A DNA stretch of 64,000 bases from Methylibium sp964616015 (GCA_964616015.1 CAZTTC010000001.1:4345-68344), one strand, 5' to 3'. Positions 1 through 8,583 are shown, counted from the stretch's first letter. Notes: a model not told the origin generated them from the sequence alone. Made by a program: numbers and translations.

Positions 1-493
1 GCTCGACCTCGAACTCGCCGGTGCCGGCGCTGCTCCAGCGCACGCCCTCGTCGGCCTTCAGGCCGGCGCGGCGCGTCTCCACCGTGATGCGGTCGGCCAC
101 GATGTAGCCGCTGTAGAAGCCCACGCCGAACTGGCCGATCAGCTGCGTGTCGCGGGCCTGTTCGCCCGAGAGCTTGCCGACGAACTCGCGCGTGCCGCTC
201 TTGGCGATCGTGCCCAGGTTGGCGATCGCCTCGGCCTCGTTCATGCCGATGCCGTTGTCGCTGATGGTGATCGTGCGCGCTGCCGCGTCGTAGCTCACCC
301 TCACCTCCAGCGTCGGTGCGTCCTCGAACAGGGCGGCCTCGTTCAGCGCCTCGAAGCGCAACTTGTCGCAGGCATCCGACGCGTTGGAGATCAGCTCGCG
401 GAGAAATATCTCCTTGTTAGAGTAGAGCGAATGCGTCACCAGGTGCAGCAACTGTTGCACCTCGGCTTGGAAAGACAGGGTCTGCTTGTTCAT
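1..493 (-). CDS. htpG: Molecular chaperone HtpG (Hsp90), N-terminal part
   Basis: This is the amino-terminal part of the bacterial Hsp90 chaperone, an ATP-driven cytosolic homodimer that remodels client proteins. About 164 codons are visible and the rest lies left of the window. The GHKL ATP-binding fold is clear: LRELISNASDA carries the catalytic Glu and the Mg/ATP-binding Asn, DNGIGM is the G1 box, and GQFGVGFYSGYIVAD is the glycine-rich lid region. The start chosen is the ATG at 491-493, reading MNKQTLSFQAEVQQLLHLV, the usual start of this family. It is divergent from the antiporter gene at 669. Identification is secure; only the truncation by the window edge limits it. Confidence 0.96.
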   Translation of the reverse strand, partial: MNKQTLSFQAEVQQLLHLVTHSLYSNKEIFLRELISNASDACDKLRFEALNEAALFEDAPTLEVRVSYDAAARTITISDNGIGMNEAEAIANLGTIAKSGTREFVGKLSGEQARDTQLIGQFGVGFYSGYIVADRITVETRRAGLKADEGVRWSSAGTGEFEVE

Positions 494-668
494 GGCGGAC
501 TGAAGATTCGTTGGGAGAGTCGCTGGCCCGCGATGCCTCGATCGCGCGCGGCAAGCATTGTGGGGCCGCTCGCGCGGCTTTCAAGCCCGGCATGGCCCGC
601 ATGCCGTCACCGGAACTTGCCCCCAGCCCCGCGCTCCCACCGTCGGGGCCAGAGGAGACCAAAAGACG

Positions 669-1922
669 ATGAACGACAACCCGCTCGCCAACGCCGACAT
701 CCTGCGCGCACCGCTGTGGACGCTCGAAGGCCTGCGCGGCGCCGATCCGGTGCTGGGCATCGCGCTGCTGATCATCGTCGCGGTCGTCGCCGGCGAAGCG
801 GTGCGCCGCTGGACCCGGCTGCCGCGCGCCTGCGGCCACATGCTGGTCGGCGTCATCGCCAGCCCGCTGGCGCTGCGCCTGCTGGAGCGCACCGACCTCG
901 ACCCGTGGAAGCCGCTGCTCGACCTGGCGGTCGGCGTGCTGGTCTTCGAGCTCGGCACGCGCATCCGCCCGCGCTGGCTGATCCACAACCCCGCGCTCGC
1001 GCTGCAGGGTGTGGCCGAGGCGCTGCTCGCGGGCGCCGCAGTGACCGGCGCGCTGGTGCTGCTGGGCGCCGCGCCCATGTCCGCGGCGCTGGCCGGCGCG
1101 GTGGCGATGGCCACCTCGCCGGTCATCACCATGGCCGCGGTGCACGAGTCGCAGCCGCGCGGCCAGGTCACCGAACGGCTGCTGATGATGACCGCGCTCA
1201 ACAGCGTGCTGGCGGTGCTGGCCCTCAAGGGCTGGCGCGTCGTCGCCACCGCCGACGCCCCGCTGCGCGCCGAGTGGCTGCCCGCGCTGGCCAACGCGGT
1301 CTACGTGCTGTGCGGCTCCTTCCTGCTGGGCGCGCTGCTGGGCCTGCTGCTCACCTGGCTGTCCCAGCCCATGCGCCGCACCACCGCCAGCGCCGTGCTG
1401 CAGATCGGCCTGCTGGTGCTGGGGGCGCTGCTGGCCGCGCAGTGGACGCTGTCGCCGCTGCTCGCGCTGCTGGTCGCCGGCATCGTCGCGCGCGAGCGCA
1501 TGGGCCATGGCCTCACCGTCGAGCCGCAGCTCGGCACCGCGGGTGCGGCGCTGACGGTGCTGCTGTTCGTGAGCCTGGGCCTCGTCAGCACGGTCGAGGG
1601 CATGCTGAGCCTGTGGCCCTGGGTGCTGGCGATCATCGTCGCGCGCGCGCTCGGCAAGGGCCTGGCCATCGCCGCGATGTCGCGGCACAGCGGCCTGAGC
1701 CTCAAGCAGGCCCTGGCCCTGACGCTGGCCCTGCAGCCCATGGCCCAATCGGCCCTGCTGCTGGGCGCCAGCAGCTACGGCTGGCCCGGCGACGCGCCGC
1801 TGGTCGAGGCCGGCGTGCTGCAGGCGCTGCTGATCGCGGTGACGCTGATGCAGCTGAGCGGCCCCATCTGGGCCCAGTTCGCGCTGCGCCAGGTCGCCGG
1901 CGAAGTGCCGCAACGGAGCTGA
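669..1922 (+). CDS. CPA2-type cation:proton antiporter
   Basis: This 417-residue integral membrane protein resembles the Na+/H+ or K+/H+ exchanger domain of the CPA2 (KefB-like) family, which swaps a monovalent cation for protons across the inner membrane. The sequence is almost all hydrophobic helices, roughly a dozen, with small-residue-rich segments such as AMATSPVITMAAVHES in the position where the family has its discontinuous ion-binding helices. There is no C-terminal RCK/TrkA domain, so it is the short form. The start at 669 is preceded by GAGGAG at 653-658. An upstream in-frame start at 558 would add 37 polar residues with no ribosome site and is rejected. The ligase gene at 1926 starts 3 bases after the stop and is probably co-transcribed. 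Ion specificity cannot be read from the sequence. Confidence 0.82.
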   Translation: MNDNPLANADILRAPLWTLEGLRGADPVLGIALLIIVAVVAGEAVRRWTRLPRACGHMLVGVIASPLALRLLERTDLDPWKPLLDLAVGVLVFELGTRIRPRWLIHNPALALQGVAEALLAGAAVTGALVLLGAAPMSAALAGAVAMATSPVITMAAVHESQPRGQVTERLLMMTALNSVLAVLALKGWRVVATADAPLRAEWLPALANAVYVLCGSFLLGALLGLLLTWLSQPMRRTTASAVLQIGLLVLGALLAAQWTLSPLLALLVAGIVARERMGHGLTVEPQLGTAGAALTVLLFVSLGLVSTVEGMLSLWPWVLAIIVARALGKGLAIAAMSRHSGLSLKQALALTLALQPMAQSALLLGASSYGWPGDAPLVEAGVLQALLIAVTLMQLSGPIWAQFALRQVAGEVPQRS

Positions 1923-1925
1923 GCC

Positions 1926-3038
1926 ATGCCACTGCAGGACTTCACCCCTTCCGAAGCGCTGACCCTGGGCGTCGAGCTCGAGCTCCAGATCCTCAGCACC
2001 CACGACTTCGACCTCGCCCCGCAGGCCGAGGACCTGCTGCGCGAGACCGCCAGGCACAGCGGTGCCTGGGACATCAAGCCCGAGATCACGCGCAGCATGA
2101 TCGAGATCGGCAGCTCCATCCAACGCCGCCACGGCCCGCTGCGCGACGAGCTGCGCGACATGCGCAACCAGCTCGCGCGCGCCGCCCGCAAGCTCAACAT
2201 CTCGATCGCCGGCGGCGGCACGCATGCCTACCAGCACTGGAGCGAACAGCAGATCTTCCCTGGCGAGCGCTTCCACTACATCAGCGAGCTCTACGGCTAC
2301 CTCGCCAAGCAGTTCACCGTGTTCGGCCAGCACGTGCACGTCGGCTGCCCCGACGGCGACCAAGCGCTGTGGCTGCTGCACGCGCTGTCGCGCTATGTGC
2401 CTCACTTCATCGCACTCAGCGCCTCCTCGCCCTACGTGCAGGGCCAGGACACCGGCTTCGACTCCGCGCGGCTCAACTCGGTGTTCGCCTTCCCGCTGTC
2501 GGGGCGCGCGCCCTTCGTGCGCAGCTGGGACGAGTTCGGCGGCTACTTCGACAAGATGACCGCCACCGGCGTCGTCCAGTCGATGAAGGACTTCTACTGG
2601 GACATCCGCCCCAAGCCCGAGTTCGGCACCATCGAGCTGCGCGTGTGCGACACGCCGCTGGCGGTCGACAAGGCCGCAGCGCTGGCCTGCTACCTGCAGT
2701 GCATCTGCCGTCAGCTGCGCGAGGAGAGGCCCTTCGAGCCCAGCGAGGACGACTACCTCGTCTACACCTTCAACCGCTTCCAGGCCTGCCGTTTCGGCCT
2801 GGAGGGCGAGATCGTCGACCCCAAGACCAAGCAGCGCTCGCGGCTGCGCGACGACATCCTGCGCACCTTGACGCGCCTGGACGAGCACGCGCTCGACCTC
2901 GAGGCGCTGGAGGCGACGCAGCTGCTGCGCGACTCGCTCTTCGAAGGCAACGACGCGCGCTGGCTTCGCAGCCAGCGCGCGTCGTCGCTGCCCCTGTCGG
3001 CGGTGGTCGAATCGGCGGCGCGGCGCTGGATCGTCTGA
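1926..3038 (+). CDS. ybdK: YbdK-family carboxylate-amine ligase (GCS2 type)
   Basis: This 370-residue protein belongs to the GCS2 family of ATP-dependent carboxylate-amine ligases, relatives of glutamate-cysteine ligase. The beginning, TLGVELELQIL, is the family's conserved metal/ATP-binding strand. HVHVGCPDGD, a run around SSPYVQGQDTGFDSARLN, and PKPEFGTIELRVCDTP match the conserved core. Length is typical of YbdK proteins (about 370). E. coli YbdK has weak glutamate-cysteine ligase activity in vitro, but the true substrate of most members is unknown. The gene follows the antiporter by 3 bases, so the two probably form an operon, which may hint at thiol or osmolyte metabolism tied to cation stress; that link is inference. 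Confidence 0.88.
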   Translation: MPLQDFTPSEALTLGVELELQILSTHDFDLAPQAEDLLRETARHSGAWDIKPEITRSMIEIGSSIQRRHGPLRDELRDMRNQLARAARKLNISIAGGGTHAYQHWSEQQIFPGERFHYISELYGYLAKQFTVFGQHVHVGCPDGDQALWLLHALSRYVPHFIALSASSPYVQGQDTGFDSARLNSVFAFPLSGRAPFVRSWDEFGGYFDKMTATGVVQSMKDFYWDIRPKPEFGTIELRVCDTPLAVDKAAALACYLQCICRQLREERPFEPSEDDYLVYTFNRFQACRFGLEGEIVDPKTKQRSRLRDDILRTLTRLDEHALDLEALEATQLLRDSLFEGNDARWLRSQRASSLPLSAVVESAARRWIV

Positions 3039-3045
3039 GCCCGCA

Positions 3046-3089
3046 CCGTTCGGCCTGAGCCGGCCCCGTTCAGGCTGAGCCTGTCGAAG
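3046..3089. repeat. REP-like extragenic repeat pair
   Basis: Two tandem versions of a short GC-rich motif follow the ybdK stop. The second copy (3066-3089) begins CCGTTCAGGCTGAGCC and ends TGTCGAAG; the first (3046-3065) is a degenerate form beginning CCGTTCGGCCTGAGCC. The core CAGGCTGAGCCTG is an imperfect palindrome. From memory, the same motif is scattered between genes in many betaproteobacteria. No nearby transposase is seen. Confidence 0.6.
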
Positions 3090-3130
3090 CCCCCCGGCCA
3101 CCGCCGGCACCGTACCGGCTCCATCGCGGC

Positions 3131-3673
3131 TCAATGCCGGCCGAAGCGCAGGTGCACCGGCAGGTCGTTGAGCTTGGGTTCGGCGGCCTTCGCGGCCTCG
3201 TCCTTCATGCCCATCGAGAAGCCTTCACCGGCGGCCACCCGCAGGTCGCCCGACGCCGCCACCGGCGCAGCGGCCGGCTTGAACACGCCGACGTAGCGCA
3301 GGCTGTAGCCACCGCCCACCTCGGCCCAGCCGTCGGCGTGGACCGGATTCTTCTTCCACGCTTCGAGCTCGGCGCGCACTTCGGCGCGGCTGCGGCCCGG
3401 GCCGGTGTGGCCGACGAAGCGCAGGCTGTTGCCGCCGGCGACCTCGGCCCAGCCGTCGGCGTGGACCGGGTTTGCGCGCCACGCGGCCAGCTCGGCCATC
3501 ACCTCGGCGCGGGTCTTGCCGGCGACGCCGGTCTGCTCGACGCGCACCAGCGTGTCGCCGATCAGCTGGAAGCCGTCGTGCGTCGGGATGCCCTGGGCCG
3601 ACACGGCCAGAGGCGAGAGGGTGGTCACGGCGGCCGCGACGGCCAGGATCAGGGTGTTGAGGCGGTAGGACAT
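3131..3673 (-). CDS. Secreted DUF4148-like repeat protein A
   Basis: A 180-residue exported protein of unknown function. Residues 1-25 form a Sec signal peptide (hydrophobic core LILAVAAAVTTLSPLAV, likely cleavage after VSA). The mature part has two near-identical modules. Each has a [KS]-[TR]-RAEV-x-AELxAW segment followed by NPVHADGWAEV and SLR[FY]VG; the first begins at about residue 52. The RAEVxAEL element resembles that of small Burkholderiales periplasmic proteins grouped as DUF4148, but the match is partial. The start ATG at 3671-3673 has AGGAGTCCATC just upstream. It is a paralogue of the gene at 3873-4277 and shares its leader (3691-3756). The linked metal-type two-component system suggests an envelope-stress or metal role; that is inference. 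Confidence 0.75.
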   Translation of the reverse strand: MSYRLNTLILAVAAAVTTLSPLAVSAQGIPTHDGFQLIGDTLVRVEQTGVAGKTRAEVMAELAAWRANPVHADGWAEVAGGNSLRFVGHTGPGRSRAEVRAELEAWKKNPVHADGWAEVGGGYSLRYVGVFKPAAAPVAASGDLRVAAGEGFSMGMKDEAAKAAEPKLNDLPVHLRFGRH

Positions 3674-3690
3674 GATGGACTCCTGTTGAC

Positions 3691-3756
3691 GTTGAGGTTC
3701 GGTAGCAGCGCTGATTCGTTTCAGCGTGAAGAGAACTTTAGGAAGCAACCCCCGAC
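3691..3756 (-). promoter_or_regulatory. Duplicated leader with hairpin, copy 1
   Basis: This 66-bp block lies just upstream of the gene ending at 3131 and is nearly identical to 4296-4361 upstream of its paralogue. Read in the direction of the gene, the shared part includes TAAAGTTC and an inverted repeat CGCTGAAACGAATCAGCG (6-bp arms, 6-nt loop). Conservation outside the coding region suggests a functional operator, RNA element or promoter rather than chance. Confidence 0.6.
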
Positions 3757-3872
3757 AAGAGCATCACGAACCGATTACGAATCCGAAATGAATCCATCCC
3801 GGAATTCATCAGCGGCTCGTGCGTGCTGCTCATGCGTAAGCCTTGTGCAGGGGTCGCGCAGGCGCCGGGCCA

Positions 3873-4277
3873 TCAGCGCGCGTTGAAGTGCCGCTCGGCC
3901 AGCTTCACGTCGGCCGCCGTCGGCTTGCCAACGAAGCGCAGTGACTCGCCGCCGATCTCGGCAAAGCCGTCGTGCGACACCGGGTTGGCGATCCACGCGG
4001 CCAGCTCGGCACGCACTTCGGCGCGGCTCTTGCCGGCGCTCTTGTCGTGGCCGGCGAACACCAGGGTGTCGCCGATCACCTGCCAGCTGTCGGCCTGGCG
4101 GTGGGTGACCAGTTCGGCCTTGACGTCGGCGCGGCTCTTCGGCGCGGCGTTCGCGTTGCCGACGTAGATCAGCGTGTCGCCGACGAGCTGGAAGCCGTCG
4201 TGACCGTTGGCCTGGGCGGCCAGGGGCGACAGGATCGCGGCGACAGCGACGACGAGGGTGTTGAGGCGCAAGGACAT
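3873..4277 (-). CDS. Secreted DUF4148-like repeat protein B
   Basis: A 134-residue exported protein, paralogous to the product at 3131-3673: both start M-S-x-RLNTL, share HDGFQL[IV]GDTL near the mature N-terminus and repeat the RA[DE]VxAEL element. The signal peptide covers about residues 1-23 (core LVVAVAAILSPLAAQA). Here the modules diverge more: the first, SRADVKAELVTHRQADSW, leads into QVIGDTLVFAGHDKS, and the second, SRAEVRAELAAWIANPVSHDGF, into AEIGGESLRFVG. No cysteines or enzyme motifs are present. It is transcribed away from the response-regulator gene at 4450, so one intergenic region of about 170 bp holds the promoters of both. Function is unknown; control by the adjacent two-component pair is inference from arrangement. 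Confidence 0.75.
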   Translation of the reverse strand: MSLRLNTLVVAVAAILSPLAAQANGHDGFQLVGDTLIYVGNANAAPKSRADVKAELVTHRQADSWQVIGDTLVFAGHDKSAGKSRAEVRAELAAWIANPVSHDGFAEIGGESLRFVGKPTAADVKLAERHFNAR

Positions 4278-4295
4278 GGTGGGCTCCTAGAGGGT

Positions 4296-4361
4296 GTTGA
4301 GGTTGCGTTGCAGCGCTGATTCGTTTCAGCGTGAGGGGAACTTTAGAAATCGACCCCCGAC
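4296..4361 (-). promoter_or_regulatory. Duplicated leader with hairpin, copy 2
   Basis: Second copy of the 66-bp leader (compare 3691-3756), here inside the divergent promoter region shared with the response regulator. The inverted repeat CGCTGA-AACGAA-TCAGCG and the TAAAGTTC element are retained, whereas flanking bases differ. It could be the binding site of that regulator or a leader-RNA hairpin. Confidence 0.6.
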
Positions 4362-4449
4362 GCGAAGCGCACCTCCAAATTACGTTTGTGCAAGGAAAGT
4401 CCCCCGCCACCGACTGCAGATCACGCGATGGAACAGCGAGGCAAACGCG

Positions 4450-5124
4450 ATGCGACTCCTGGTGGTGGAAGACGAGCCCAAGCTGGCCGAGTACCTGCGC
4501 AAGGGCCTCGGCGAGAACGGCTACGTGGTGGACGTGGCGCACGACGGCATCGACGGCCGCCACCTCGCCACCGAGGGCCACTACGACCTGCTGGTGCTTG
4601 ACGTCATGCTGCCCGGCGTCGACGGCTTCGGCGTGCTGGACGCCGTGCGCAAGGTCAAGGACACGCCGGTGCTCATGCTCACCGCGCGCGACAAGGTCGA
4701 GGATCGCGTGCGCGGCCTGCAGGGCGGCGCCGACGACTACCTCATCAAGCCCTTCTCCTTCTCGGAGCTGCTGGCACGCGTGCAGGCGCTGCTGCGCCGC
4801 GGCCGGGTCCCCCAGGAGAGCACCACGCTGCACCTCGGCGAGCTGGAGCTCGACCTGATGAAACGCAAGGCCAGCCGCGCCTCGCAGCGCCTGGACCTCA
4901 CGGCGAAGGAGTTCGCGCTGCTGAGCCTGCTGCTGCAGCGCCAGGGGCAGGTGCTGTCGCGCACCGTGCTGGCCGAGCAGGTGTGGGACATGAACTTCGA
5001 CAGCGACACCAACGTCGTCGAGGTCGCGGTGCGGCGCCTGCGCAGCAAGCTCGACGACCCCTACCCCACCAAGCTGCTGCACACGGTGCGCGGCATGGGC
5101 TACGTGCTGGAGCTGCGCACGTGA
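4450..5124 (+). CDS. OmpR/CusR-type response regulator
   Basis: A 224-residue DNA-binding response regulator. The receiver domain (about 1-118) has the acidic pair D8/E9, the phospho-acceptor D51 in LLVLDVMLPG, the switch Thr in LMLTARD and the Lys in LIKPFSF. The winged-helix output domain (about 125-222) has the OmpR-family signature LTAKEFALLSLLLQRQGQVLSRTVLAEQVW and ends RGMGYVLE. The closest recognisable subgroup is the heavy-metal regulators CusR/CopR/IrlR. The start at 4450 is preceded by GCGAGG; longer in-frame starts give no credible N-terminus. Its stop overlaps the kinase start in a GTGA (5121-5124), so the two are translationally coupled. No metal pump lies nearby, so the likely visible targets are the two divergent secreted-protein genes. 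Confidence 0.9.
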   Translation: MRLLVVEDEPKLAEYLRKGLGENGYVVDVAHDGIDGRHLATEGHYDLLVLDVMLPGVDGFGVLDAVRKVKDTPVLMLTARDKVEDRVRGLQGGADDYLIKPFSFSELLARVQALLRRGRVPQESTTLHLGELELDLMKRKASRASQRLDLTAKEFALLSLLLQRQGQVLSRTVLAEQVWDMNFDSDTNVVEVAVRRLRSKLDDPYPTKLLHTVRGMGYVLELRT

Positions 5125-6488
5125 TCGTCGCCGACCCGCGCAGCTCCATCGTTGCGCGTGTCACGCTGGCGCTGGCGGCGATCGCCGTGCTGGTGTTCGG
5201 TGCCGCCGGCACGGCGCTGTACTGGACGCTCGAGCGCGAACTGATGCGCGTGGAGTTCGACGAGGTGCAGGGCAAGGTCGAGCAGGTGCAGCAGATGCTC
5301 GCCGAGAGCCCCGCCGGCATCGACGACGACTTCCGTCGTCGCCTCGACGGCGTGCTGGCCGGCCACGGCAACCTGCTGGTCGCGATCCGCTCGCGCGACG
5401 GCCACCTGCTGTTCGCCAACTCCGACGACCCGCTGCTGGCGGTCAACGCCGCCACGCCGTCGATGTTCACGCTGCAGAACGGCAGCGCCACCGCCGGCTG
5501 CAAGGTCGAGATCCGCGAGCCCGGCCCGGCCGAAGGCGCGCAGGTCACGGTGGCGCTCGCCACCAGCATGCGCGGCAACGTGTTGCGCATGTACCGCAGC
5601 ACCGTCGTGTGGATCTGCGTGGCGGGCTTCGCGGCCACGCTGCTGCTGGCTGCCTGGGCCACGCGCCGGGGCTTCCGGCCGGTGCGTGCGCTGGCGGCGC
5701 GGGCGGCACGCATCACGCCCGAGTCGCTGTCGCTGCGCCTGCCCGAGGTCGGCGAGGACCAGGAACTGCAGGCCCTGGCCGGCTCCTTCAACCAGGCGCT
5801 CGACCGCCTGCAGCAGGCCTACACGCGCCTGGAAGGCTTCAACGCCGACGTGGCCCACGAACTGCGCACGCCGCTGGCCACATTGATCAGCGGCATCGAG
5901 GTCACGCTGGCGCAGCCGCGCGGGCGCGACGAGCTGGAGCAGCTGCACTTCTCCAACCTCGAGGTGCTGGAGCGCCTGCGCGCCATCGTCAACGACATGC
6001 TCTTCCTGGCCCGCGCCGACAACGGCGAGCAGGCCGCCGATCGGCAGGAGGTCTCGCTGGCCGACGAAGCCGGCAAGGTGGTCGAGTTCTACGACGGTCT
6101 GCTCCAGCAGGCCGGCGTGCAGGTGGCGCTGCAGGGCGATGCGCGCGTGCGCTGCAACCCGGGGTTGGTGCGGCGCGCACTGTCCAACCTGCTGTCGAAC
6201 GCGCTCAAGTACTCGGGCAGCGCGGCGCCGCAAGCCATCGCGATCCGCATCGACGACGGTGCCGCCAGCGCCACGGTGGTCGTCAGCAACCGCGGGCCGA
6301 CCATCCCGGCCGAGAACCTGCCGCGCATCTTCGACCGCTTCTACCGCGGCGAGGCCGCGCGCGGCCGCAGCGAAAGCCACGGCCTCGGCCTGGCCATCGT
6401 GCGCGCCGTCGCCACCATGCACGGCGGCAGTGCCACCGCCTGGTCGCAGGACGGTGTCACCGAGGTCGGCTTCCGGCTCGCCAAGTGA
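5121..6488 (+). CDS. Heavy-metal-type sensor histidine kinase
   Basis: A 455-residue membrane sensor kinase paired with the regulator at 4450. There is a transmembrane helix at about 10-35, a periplasmic sensor region to about 155, a second helix near 160-180, a HAMP segment, then the H-box FNADVAHELRTPLATL with phospho-acceptor H246. The N-box is LSNLLSNALKYS and the later ATP-binding region carries FDRFYRGE and SHGLGLAIVRAVATMHGG. This order and length match CusS/IrlS kinases, but the periplasmic domain shows no obvious His/Met-rich metal site, so the signal is uncertain. The GTG start at 5121 overlaps the regulator's stop; a longer reading from 4983 would run through the regulator gene and is rejected. 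Confidence 0.9.
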   Translation: MIVADPRSSIVARVTLALAAIAVLVFGAAGTALYWTLERELMRVEFDEVQGKVEQVQQMLAESPAGIDDDFRRRLDGVLAGHGNLLVAIRSRDGHLLFANSDDPLLAVNAATPSMFTLQNGSATAGCKVEIREPGPAEGAQVTVALATSMRGNVLRMYRSTVVWICVAGFAATLLLAAWATRRGFRPVRALAARAARITPESLSLRLPEVGEDQELQALAGSFNQALDRLQQAYTRLEGFNADVAHELRTPLATLISGIEVTLAQPRGRDELEQLHFSNLEVLERLRAIVNDMLFLARADNGEQAADRQEVSLADEAGKVVEFYDGLLQQAGVQVALQGDARVRCNPGLVRRALSNLLSNALKYSGSAAPQAIAIRIDDGAASATVVVSNRGPTIPAENLPRIFDRFYRGEAARGRSESHGLGLAIVRAVATMHGGSATAWSQDGVTEVGFRLAK

Positions 6489-6570
6489 GGCAAGCCACCC
6501 TGCTAGAGTGATCCGGCCCGGGATCAGGTGCCGTTCGAGCACCGTGCGCCACGGCCAGCAGGAGACAAGC

Positions 6571-8583
6571 ATGCCCATGCAACAGCCGCAGCAGCGGCAA
6601 CAGCAGCGCGAGCACATCGCCACCGTCATGCAGGTGGCCGAGGCCGGCCCCGCGGCACGCGCCGCGCAGGCGCACGACGAGGTCATCCGCCAGTCCTGGG
6701 CGCGCTGCGTGCACGAGCACCGGCTCGACCCCACGCGCATGCAGGAGGCGGTGATCCTGCCCAGCCACCAGCTGCGCGAGCACCAGGACCGCATCGAGGA
6801 CTTCCTCCACATCGCCCGTCACGGCCTCGAGACGCTCTACCAGCAGGTCGCCGGCCTGGGCTACTGCGTGCTGCTGACCGACGCGCGCGGCGTCACCGTC
6901 GACTTCATCGGCGACCTGCAGTTGGACAGCAGCCTGCGCAAGGCCGGCCTCTACCTGGGCGCCGACTGGAGCGAGCAGCACGCCGGCACCTGCGGCGTCG
7001 GCACCTGCATCAGCACCGGCGAGTCGCTGACCGTCCACCTGGACGACCACTTCGACGCCACCCACATCCCCCTGACCTGCACCACCGCACCGGTGTACGA
7101 CGCGCAAGGCAAGCTCAACGCCGTGCTCGACATCAGCCAGCTCAGCAGCGCCCAGCCCAAGGCCAGCCAGCACCTGGCGCTGCAACTGGTGCGCACCTAC
7201 GCCCAGCACATCGAGAACGCGAGCTTCCTGCACAGCCACCGCCACGCCTGGATATTGCGGCTGAGCGCCGCGCCCGCCTTCCTGGACGTGAACCCCGACT
7301 ACCTGCTGGCGCTGGACGACGCCGGCAGATTGATCGGCCACAACCGCCGCGCGCAACTGCTGCTGGAGGCGCAGTGGAAGACCGCACTCGGCGGATCGGT
7401 CATCGGCCTGCCCTTCGACCGCCTGTTCAACGCCAGCGTCGGCGACCTGGGCCGCTACACGCTGGGCCGCGCCAGCGACCAGCGCGCCATCACCCTGGCC
7501 GGCAGCGGCCGCGTGCTCTTCATGCTGGCCAGCCCGCCGCCGCGACGCGACCCCTCGTCGGCGGCGGCGGCGTCGGCCCCGTCGCATCACCAGGATCCAG
7601 CCGCGGCGGAACGCAAGATCCCCAAGCCGCTGGCGGCGCTGTCGGGCGGCGACCCGGCGCTGGACCGGCAGATCGAGCGCGCGGCCAAGCTGGTCAACTC
7701 GCCCGTCAGCGTGCTGCTGACCGGCGAGACCGGCTCAGGCAAGGAGTACTTTGCCAAGGCCCTGCACTACGCCAGCGAGCGCCGCGGCCGGCCCTTCGTG
7801 GCCGTCAACTGCGCGGCCATCCCGGAGACCCTGATCGAGAGCGAGCTCTTCGGTCACCTGCCCGGCAGCTTCTCGGGCGCCGGCCCCAAGGCCAAGAAGG
7901 GCCTGATCCAGGAGGCCGACGGCGGCAGCCTCTTCCTCGACGAGATCGGCGACATGCCGCGCGACCTGCAGGCCCGCCTGCTGCGCGTTCTGGCCGAGCG
8001 CGAGGTGCTGCCGATCGGCGCGACCAAGCCGACGCCCGTCAACATCCGCGTCATCGCCGCGACGCACTGCGACCTGGAGCAACTGGTGCGCGAGCGGCGC
8101 TTTCGCGACGACCTGTACTACCGCCTCAACGGTGCGCACATCGCGCTGCCGCCGCTGCGCGAACGGCGCGACCTGGCCTGGCTGATCCAGCGGATGCTGG
8201 GCGAGAGCGCACGAGCCGCCGGGCGCGAGGAAGCGCCGCGGCTGTCGTCCGAGGTGAGCGAGCGGCTGCACGCGCATGCATGGCCGGGGAACCTGCGGGA
8301 GCTGCGCAATGTGATCGAGTTTGCGTGTGCGATGGGGACAGGCGGCTTGATCGGCACGGGGGATCTGCCCGATGGCTGGGCCGACGAGGAGCCACCGGCT
8401 CAGCGCGCGGCCGCCGATCCGCCAGGCCTTCCGCCCATCGACGAGCGCGCGCGCCTGCTCGATGCCATGCAAAGGGCCAACGGCAATGTCAGCGCAGCGG
8501 CGCGGTTGCTGGGGGTGTCACGGATGACGATGTACCGGCATATGGCAAAGGCAGGGATTGCCGTCCGTCGCACGGGGCATTGA
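6571..8583 (+). CDS. acoR: AcoR-type sigma-54-dependent activator
   Basis: A 670-residue enhancer-binding protein of the AcoR/AcxR type, which activates sigma-54 promoters, usually for acetoin, ketone or alcohol catabolism. The N-terminal half contains the S-W-x-R-C motif of AcoR proteins (QSWARCVHEHRLDP) and a GAF sensor (about 100-210). The AAA+ domain follows: Walker A GETGSGKE at about 385, Walker B-like SLFLDEIGDMP, and the sigma-54 contact loop. That loop reads GSFSGA at 432-437 instead of GAFTGA. The C-terminus is a Fis-type HTH (NVSAAARLLGVSRMTMYRHM). AGGAG precedes the ATG at 6571. The probable target is the monooxygenase at 11559, which has a -24/-12 promoter and an upstream inverted repeat. 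The unrelated caspase cassette now sits between regulator and target. Confidence 0.9.
   Translation: MPMQQPQQRQQQREHIATVMQVAEAGPAARAAQAHDEVIRQSWARCVHEHRLDPTRMQEAVILPSHQLREHQDRIEDFLHIARHGLETLYQQVAGLGYCVLLTDARGVTVDFIGDLQLDSSLRKAGLYLGADWSEQHAGTCGVGTCISTGESLTVHLDDHFDATHIPLTCTTAPVYDAQGKLNAVLDISQLSSAQPKASQHLALQLVRTYAQHIENASFLHSHRHAWILRLSAAPAFLDVNPDYLLALDDAGRLIGHNRRAQLLLEAQWKTALGGSVIGLPFDRLFNASVGDLGRYTLGRASDQRAITLAGSGRVLFMLASPPPRRDPSSAAAASAPSHHQDPAAAERKIPKPLAALSGGDPALDRQIERAAKLVNSPVSVLLTGETGSGKEYFAKALHYASERRGRPFVAVNCAAIPETLIESELFGHLPGSFSGAGPKAKKGLIQEADGGSLFLDEIGDMPRDLQARLLRVLAEREVLPIGATKPTPVNIRVIAATHCDLEQLVRERRFRDDLYYRLNGAHIALPPLRERRDLAWLIQRMLGESARAAGREEAPRLSSEVSERLHAHAWPGNLRELRNVIEFACAMGTGGLIGTGDLPDGWADEEPPAQRAAADPPGLPPIDERARLLDAMQRANGNVSAAARLLGVSRMTMYRHMAKAGIAVRRTGH

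Noticed and set aside
417..3134. A 905-codon open frame on the minus strand opposite the antiporter and YbdK genes
   Set aside because: It is an antisense frame produced by high GC. Its translation is low-complexity Ala/Gly/Arg/Gln, while the plus strand encodes two recognisable families across the same bases.
4983..5120. Extended N-terminus for the sensor kinase
   Set aside because: It would run inside the response-regulator gene in another frame and adds no membrane or signal segment. The GTG at 5121 overlapping the regulator stop is the usual arrangement.
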